A DNA stretch of 24,248 bases, taken from the NCBI GenBank assembly GCA_018715545.1, contig DVLK01000063.1, forward strand, positions 1-24,248, given 5' to 3'. A model generated the notes under the pieces. That model was not told the DNA's origin. It saw only the letters and a program-made list of their open reading frames with translations, and ran no database searches. Position 1 is the first letter of the stretch, and each line of letters starts with the position of its first letter. Made by a program: the position numbers and the translations under genes. Below, piece after piece: positions 20,262 through 24,248 of the stretch. This DNA comes from Candidatus Caccovivens faecavium (lineage in GTDB: Bacteria > Bacillota > Clostridia > Christensenellales > UBA1242).

Positions 20262-20440
20262 CTATTATCATAATATACATTATCAGAGGACGAACCAAGC
20301 GCATAGCATTTTAGTGAGGTTAACGGCCATGCATATTGCGATGGTACAATTTATTGCACATTTTATGTTAATAAAATTTAACTTTCTTAAATTTTAATAT
20401 CACAAAATCCATAGCCACAACGGAACTTTTTTTATAACTT
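20262..20440. other. unexplained intergenic segment with an unusually GC-rich core
   Basis: Most intergenic DNA here is close to 80% A+T, but 20283-20344 is about half G+C. A possible 22-codon plus-strand ORF (20329-20397, MHIAMVQFIAHFM...) has GAGG 9 nt upstream. On the minus strand the segment would be transcribed between the lipoprotein stop and the hairpin at 20233-20261. A 10-bp AT hairpin (20372-20397 region) is also present. I recognise no RNA family. Confidence 0.4.
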
Positions 20441-21124
20441 TTATGCAGTTTTTTCCTCATCTCCATCAGAGATAGCAAGCACTGAGCCGTCAACAGTAGA
20501 TATAATCACAGTAAAGCTTTCCCCTTCATAATTTAAACATGTAAAGCACCAATATAGATCGCTAAAATCATTGTCCTTTTCACTCATAACTCTAAGATAA
20601 CATTCCGCATTAAAATGATTATAACTCTTCTGTTCTTCTAAATTATCTTTCAAATTTTCGCAGGCAATTTGAAGAGCATTTTCATAATTTATGGCGAAAT
20701 TTTGCTTTTCTAGCGTCACCGTCTGTCCATCATAGACAATAGAAAAATCCTCGCCGATAGTTATATCATCCACAATGTCCACCATATACGAATTGTTAAA
20801 TGAATTATACTCCGCTTCCACATCCGAAGTAGCATCACCTGATCTTACTTGAAGCACTATCGCCTTTGCTATATTCTCCTCTTTAAATTTAATGACTAAG
20901 AGGGAATAGTTTACAGGTTCAGTTGCTTGACCATTTAATAGATAATCTTTTTCCCTTTCCCCAACAGAAAGAGTAACAAACATCGTTTCGTTTTCTCCAA
21001 AATAATAATCCTTTGTAATTTCTGCCATATTGTTTTGAACATGACTATCAATCGTCTTTCCGCATGCTGTTACACCAAATACTACCAAAAGTAGCGATAG
21101 CGAAACTAAAACTTTTTTAAACAT
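20441..21124 (-). CDS. hypothetical lipoprotein
   Basis: A 227-aa protein with a lipoprotein signal peptide: MFKKVLVSLSLLLVVFGVTAC, where VTAC is the lipobox and C21 the lipidation site. The mature part is acidic, mostly beta-rich and without recognised domains. It has two Cys in YWCFTCLNYEGESF, and it ends with SFTVIISTVDGSVLAISDGDE, a pattern reminiscent of PepSY-like repeats but too weak to call. The start follows AAAGGAG. It diverges from the fba gene across about 100 bp. It is probably anchored to the outer face of the cell membrane; its function is unknown. Confidence 0.8.
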   Translation of the reverse strand: MFKKVLVSLSLLLVVFGVTACGKTIDSHVQNNMAEITKDYYFGENETMFVTLSVGEREKDYLLNGQATEPVNYSLLVIKFKEENIAKAIVLQVRSGDATSDVEAEYNSFNNSYMVDIVDDITIGEDFSIVYDGQTVTLEKQNFAINYENALQIACENLKDNLEEQKSYNHFNAECYLRVMSEKDNDFSDLYWCFTCLNYEGESFTVIISTVDGSVLAISDGDEEKTA

Positions 21125-21164
21125 ACTTTTCTCCTTTACATTTTTAATTTTATAATAATTTATG

Positions 21165-21193
21165 TTTGTAAAAAAGAAGAAATATGTTAAAAT
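21165..21193 (+). promoter_or_regulatory. promoter of fba
   Basis: TTTGTA (21165-21170), 17 bp, then TAAAAT (21188-21193) preceded by TGT, an extended -10. Transcription would begin near 21200, 25 nt before the ATG. Confidence 0.65.
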
Positions 21194-21224
21194 ATATATT
21201 GTAATGTCGTATTTTGGAGGAAAT

Positions 21225-22145
21225 ATGAAAGGATTAAAATATTATATTAAAGATAGCGTTAAAAATCATTATGCAATAGGCGCATATAATTTTGTCAATA
21301 TGGAGATGTTAAAAGGCATTTGCGAAGGAGCAAAGATAGCTAAGTCCCCTACGATTGTTGCTGTCAGCGAAGGGGCTTTTAAATATATGGATGAAAACTT
21401 TTTACTCGGCTTATACAAAGGCGCACTAAAAAGTTATAGTGGCATACCACTTTTCTTACACCTTGACCATGGCAAAAGTTTTGAAATGTGCAAAAAGGCT
21501 GTTGACCTTAAATTTAACTCCGTGATGATTGATGGAAGCTCTTTATCTTTTGAAGAGAATGTTCTACTCACAAAAAAGGTGGTAGAATACGCTCACGCTC
21601 ATGGCGTTTTAGTTGAAGCAGAACTCGGCGTTTTAAAAGGTGTGGAAGATAATGTCAGCGCTCTTACCAATGTTTATACCGATCCTCTTAAAGCAAAAGA
21701 ATTTGTTGAAAGAACAAATTGCGACACCCTCGCCGTTGCTATCGGCACTAGTCATGGTGCGTACAAATTTAGCGGTGAGGCAAAACTAAGATTTGATATT
21801 CTTTCTGAAATCGAAAAAAATTTACCAAGCTTTCCACTAGTTCTACATGGTGCATCCTCAGTACCGCAAAAATATGTGGAAAAAATAAATAAGTTTGGCG
21901 GAAATGTAAAAGGCGCAAAGGGAGTTGATGAAAGGTTGCTTGCAAAGGCTTGCAGAGAACATAATGTTTATAAGATTAATTCTGACACAGACTTGCGCAT
22001 GGCATATATTTCAACACTACGCGAACATCTCAAAGAAAATCCCGACAACATCGACCTAAGAAAGTTCAATAGCTTAGCAATCGAAGAGATTAAACAACTT
22101 GTCGCTGAAAAAAATAGATGCTTCAATAATATAGACAGAATTTAA
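21225..22145 (+). CDS. fba: class II fructose-bisphosphate aldolase
   Basis: A zinc-dependent aldolase that interconverts fructose-1,6-bisphosphate with dihydroxyacetone phosphate and glyceraldehyde-3-phosphate in glycolysis. In 306 aa, HLDHG at 79-83 supplies the catalytic Asp81 and zinc ligand His82. VEAELGVLKG, AVAIGTSHGAYKF (ligand His) and VLHGASSVP (ligand His) follow in the usual order, then the C-terminal GAKGVDERLLAKACREHNVYKINSDTDL region that binds substrate phosphate. The start is the ATG at 21225 behind GGAGG; a longer frame from 21162 runs through the promoter. A related tagatose-bisphosphate aldolase cannot be fully excluded by motif alone. Confidence 0.92.
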   Translation: MKGLKYYIKDSVKNHYAIGAYNFVNMEMLKGICEGAKIAKSPTIVAVSEGAFKYMDENFLLGLYKGALKSYSGIPLFLHLDHGKSFEMCKKAVDLKFNSVMIDGSSLSFEENVLLTKKVVEYAHAHGVLVEAELGVLKGVEDNVSALTNVYTDPLKAKEFVERTNCDTLAVAIGTSHGAYKFSGEAKLRFDILSEIEKNLPSFPLVLHGASSVPQKYVEKINKFGGNVKGAKGVDERLLAKACREHNVYKINSDTDLRMAYISTLREHLKENPDNIDLRKFNSLAIEEIKQLVAEKNRCFNNIDRI

Positions 22146-22193
22146 GCTAAAAATCATTTAAATAGTTTTTCACAATTTGATAGGAGCAAAAAA

Positions 22194-22958
22194 ATGAATG
22201 TATTTAACAATGATGTCAGCCACGATGGTCACAGAGAAAGGCTGACCAATTTGGTTGAAAAATCAGGATTAGATAATGTGAGCAATATTCAAGCGGTAGA
22301 ATATTTTTTAACATATATCTTCCCGCGCGGAGATGTCAATCCTCTCGCTCATCGCTTACTTGATAAATACGAAACCTTTGCAAATATAATAAATGCAAGC
22401 GTCAACGATTTGATGTCAGTTAGAGGAATAAATAAGCGAAGCGCAAAGAAGATAACCTTGTTTGCTCAACTTTTTGACCTTTACACTTCAACAAGCATGG
22501 ACAAGCATATCAGCATAGACGATAGAGAGGAGTTTTTAGATATGATTGAGCAATTTCTAAGATTTAAAACCGCAGAAAATCTCATTCTTTTCGCCTTCAA
22601 TTCTAGCTATATGCTGACACATAAACGAAAATTCAGCAATAAAAGCATAGATGAGGTCGCCATGTCCACCTATGATTTATATGATTTTATCGCCTCGTCA
22701 AAACCCGCCTATCTAGTTGTTGCTCACAATCATCCTGGCGGTTTAGCCACGCCTTCTCCTAGCGATAAAGACGCCACCCTTTTTATTGAAAAACTTGTTT
22801 CAAACTTTCACTGCCAACTTATTGATAGTTTTATAGTTGGAGATGATGGTATTCTCAGTCTAAAACAGCTAGGCTATGTGCGCAATTTCCACAATATAGG
22901 CGGAATTATAAATTATCTTTCTGAAATCAATGATGACACTAATAATAAAGAAGATTGA
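22194..22958 (+). CDS. radC: RadC family JAMM-domain protein (UPF0758)
   Basis: A 254-aa protein. Residues about 30-100 hold a helix-hairpin-helix-like part (FANIINASVNDLMSVRGINKRSAKKI), followed by the JAB1/MPN (JAMM) metal-binding domain with AHNHPGGLATPSPSDKD, whose H-x-H ... S-x2-D residues ligate zinc. This is the standard RadC arrangement. The name is historical: a direct DNA-repair role has been disputed, and the JAMM domain suggests a hydrolase or DNA-processing role. The N-terminal SHDGHRERL segment is also typical. The start follows AGGAG at 22183-22187. It lies 48 nt after fba and may share its transcript. Its stop codon is inside the terminator stem. Confidence 0.92.
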   Translation: MNVFNNDVSHDGHRERLTNLVEKSGLDNVSNIQAVEYFLTYIFPRGDVNPLAHRLLDKYETFANIINASVNDLMSVRGINKRSAKKITLFAQLFDLYTSTSMDKHISIDDREEFLDMIEQFLRFKTAENLILFAFNSSYMLTHKRKFSNKSIDEVAMSTYDLYDFIASSKPAYLVVAHNHPGGLATPSPSDKDATLFIEKLVSNFHCQLIDSFIVGDDGILSLKQLGYVRNFHNIGGIINYLSEINDDTNNKED

Positions 22959-22979
22959 TAAAACATCAATCTTTTTTAT
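22951..22979. terminator. terminator after radC
   Basis: AAGATTGAT (22951-22959) pairs with ATCAATCTT (22965-22973), followed by TTTTATC. The opposite strand is also fairly T-rich, so it may serve the converging DUF1653 gene too. Confidence 0.88.
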
Positions 22980-23002
22980 CTAAATACAGTCCTAATCAAT
23001 CA

Positions 23003-23248
23003 TCATCTTTTCTTTGCTAATTGTTTTGGATTAGTCTTTATCAATAATTTAAATCTATCGACTTTATTGCCATTAACAGCAACCTTATCCATAAACATCT
23101 TTAAAGGTCTTACCCATAGCTTTTTATCACCATATTGAGTCTGATACACTACCAATTCTTCCAGCGTTTCGCTATGCTTTGCCACGCCAATTAGTGTATA
23201 ATAATTTCCTTTATAATGTCTATATGTTCCGCCTATAACCAAGCTCAT
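23003..23248 (-). CDS. DUF1653 family protein
   Basis: An 81-aa cytoplasmic protein of the DUF1653 family, recognisable from GGTYRHYKGNYYTLIGVAKHSE, followed by LEELVVYQTQYGD and LWVRPLKMFMDKV. The family is widespread and has no known function. The start is the ATG at 23248, behind GGAGGAG; an earlier ATG at 23260 lies in front of that site and is not used. It begins 13 nt after the final stop of the HAD gene on the same strand, so the two form one transcription unit. Confidence 0.9.
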   Translation of the reverse strand: MSLVIGGTYRHYKGNYYTLIGVAKHSETLEELVVYQTQYGDKKLWVRPLKMFMDKVAVNGNKVDRFKLLIKTNPKQLAKKR

Positions 23249-23261
23249 AATCTCCTCCATT

Positions 23262-23945
23262 TTATAACCGCTTTTCTAAATCGCAATATTGCAAAATCTG
23301 CGTTAAATCATTACAATTTTCTATTCCATATGTCCAGCATTTTTTGTTAGTAATATCCGCGTCATCGGGATTAATGCATAAAGTTTTAACTCCACTTTTA
23401 TATACAGTTTCATCATTACTGCCATTTCCGACAAAAAGAATATCTTTGCTTTTTAATCCGTACTGCGTTTTAATTTGCTCAATATACTCCTCTTTTCTTT
23501 CAAGATCATGTAAATTTGGTTAAGCATAACTTGTTAGTTTCCCGTTTTTTTCAAAGATTAAATCATAAGCCTCGATCGATGTGATATATTTATTGACTTT
23601 CTCTCTATTTAAAACACCTTCAATTATCTGTCTAACGCCACCAGAAAGAACAAAAATTTTTACTCCATTGTTATGTAGTTGTTTTAAAATTTGATATGTT
23701 CCTGGCAATAATTCTATGCTATTTGCTATATCTTCCAAATACGCTTCCTTAACATCTTTTTCTTTATATCTTTTAACAATCATCTCAAACCACTTATCGT
23801 TATCAATAAGCTTCTTCTTAAACATGTTATAAAGCATTTCATCATAAGCCAAATCATCAATGTATTCCCATATCTTATACCAACAATTACTACCTTTCTT
23901 GCTTTTAGTTAATGTCCCATCAAAATCAAAAACAATCGCTTTCAT
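23262..23945 (-). pseudogene. HAD-superfamily phosphatase gene interrupted by one in-frame TAA
   Basis: The ATG at 23945 (behind GGAAGG) opens a HAD hydrolase: MKAIVFDFDGTLTKSK gives motif I (DxDGT), VFVLSGG-type residues (IFVLSGGVRQI) give motif II, and a cap domain lies between them. The frame stops at TAA (23520-23522), after LTSYA. Reading straight on in the same frame, 85 more codons follow without a stop, PNLHDLERKEEYIEQIK ... SKDILFVGNGSNDETVY, which contains the acidic motif IV (GNGSNDE) needed for magnesium and catalysis. The full 227-codon length fits phosphoserine-phosphatase-like HAD enzymes. So one nonsense codon splits an otherwise intact gene. TAA ends many other genes here, so general recoding is excluded. 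Recent mutation or a sequencing error is most likely. Confidence 0.85.
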
Positions 23946-23963
23946 TTTACCTTCCTTTTGTGA

Positions 23964-23993
23964 ATTATAGCTATAAACAGAGCTTTTTGTCAA
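23964..23993 (-). promoter_or_regulatory. strong promoter of the HAD-DUF1653 unit
   Basis: The minus strand reads TTGACA (23988-23993), 18 bp, then TATAAT (23964-23969): both boxes match the consensus. The start would be near 23957, leaving a short leader with GGAAGG. Confidence 0.88.
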
Positions 23994-24163
23994 CAGCTTC
24001 CTTTTAAATATTCCCAAACAACTTTTTGGTAATTTCAATGAAGGTATTTATTTAGCTGATATGACTTTTAATTACCTATTTTTTACTAAATCTTCCCTTT
24101 GCAAATTTTATATTAAAAATCTATTAAATTTACTAAAAATAAAAAGAAAAGTATCAAAAACTC

Positions 24164-24193
24164 TTGCTTTTTTGTTGTTTTATATGCTATACT
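24164..24193 (+). promoter_or_regulatory. promoter of the tRNA-Glu transcript
   Basis: TTGCTT (24164-24169), 18 bp, then TATACT (24188-24193) preceded by TGC, an extended -10. It ends 6 nt before the mature tRNA 5' end, so there may be almost no 5' leader for RNase P to remove. Confidence 0.75.
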
Positions 24194-24199
24194 ACAAAT

Positions 24200-24248
24200 G
24201 GTCCTATGGTCAAGCGGTTAAGACGCAGCCCTCTCACGGCTGAATCAG
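24200..24248 (+). tRNA. tRNA-Glu, anticodon CTC, 3' end outside the window
   Basis: The acceptor 5' strand GGTCCTA, then TG, the D arm GTC...GAC with loop AAGCGGTTAA, and the anticodon arm CAGCC-CTCTCAC-GGCTG are all present. The seven-base loop places CTC at positions 34-36, reading GAG glutamate codons. The variable loop is beginning when the window ends, so the T arm and 3' acceptor strand are missing. Confidence 0.93.

Noticed and set aside
20262..20440. 6S-like RNA on the minus strand
   Set aside because: A GGTTCGTCC stretch recalls part of 6S RNA, but I could not build the long closing stem and central bubble from the flanks.
24061..24243. 60-codon plus-strand frame at the right end
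   Set aside because: It runs into the tRNA-Glu gene and through its promoter and has no SD; it is a chance frame.
1..24248. CRISPR arrays, insertion sequences, prophage or integrase genes
   Set aside because: No regularly spaced direct repeats, transposase, integrase or phage structural motifs were seen on either strand.

Overview
The window is low-GC DNA from an endospore-forming, Gram-positive bacterium of the clostridial type. The evidence is the sporulation-specific genes spoIVA, sigG and a ylmC/ymxH-family gene, HrcA/CIRCE heat-shock control, strong GGAGG ribosome-binding sites, many intrinsic terminators and typical sigma-A promoters. I cannot name a species; an uncultured gut Clostridia lineage would fit, but that is inference. 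No insertion sequence, prophage, CRISPR array or rRNA is visible. Many gene starts were reset to the ATG that follows the Shine-Dalgarno (SD) site, because longer frames begin inside an SD or a promoter.

Layout. 1-627: truncated hrcA (minus strand) with a CIRCE operator on its promoter. 820-2972: a self-contained plus-strand unit with a perfect promoter, a 25-codon leader ORF, mutually exclusive antiterminator and terminator hairpins, then a half-size ABC exporter. 3021-5288: a polysaccharide pyruvyl transferase gene followed by an iron-sulfur FrhB-like gene, a surface-polysaccharide type pair. 5350-5880: family I pyrophosphatase. 6016-9870: a putative spore-surface protein, an M18 aminopeptidase and SpoIVA. 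10073-13088: an orphan gene and the der-plsY-mmcQ/yjbR operon. 13315-16099: a small zinc-ribbon membrane protein and feoA-feoB. 16255-17120: nrdR with tandem NrdR boxes, and a SLOG/deoxyribosyltransferase-like gene. 17170-20098: ylmC, a decayed XRE-type regulator, sigG and hflX. 20441-22958: a lipoprotein, class II fructose-bisphosphate aldolase and radC. 23003-23945: a DUF1653 gene and a HAD phosphatase gene broken by one in-frame TAA. 24200-end: the 5' part of a tRNA-Glu(CTC).

How it works together. The best candidate for an undescribed system is the leader-peptide attenuator upstream of the ABC exporter. The 5' arm of its antiterminator lies inside the leader ORF and pairs with the whole 5' arm of the terminator, as expected for a translation-sensing drug-efflux switch. 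A second theme is translation without an SD. The genes for two ribosome-associated GTPases (der, hflX) and the sporulation gene ylmC lack an SD, and each has a promoter -10 element only 5-7 nt before its ATG, which predicts leaderless mRNAs. Sporulation is represented by spoIVA, ylmC and the 6016-6684 gene, each with a plausible mother-cell sigma promoter, and by sigG, which has a perfect palindrome directly against its SD.
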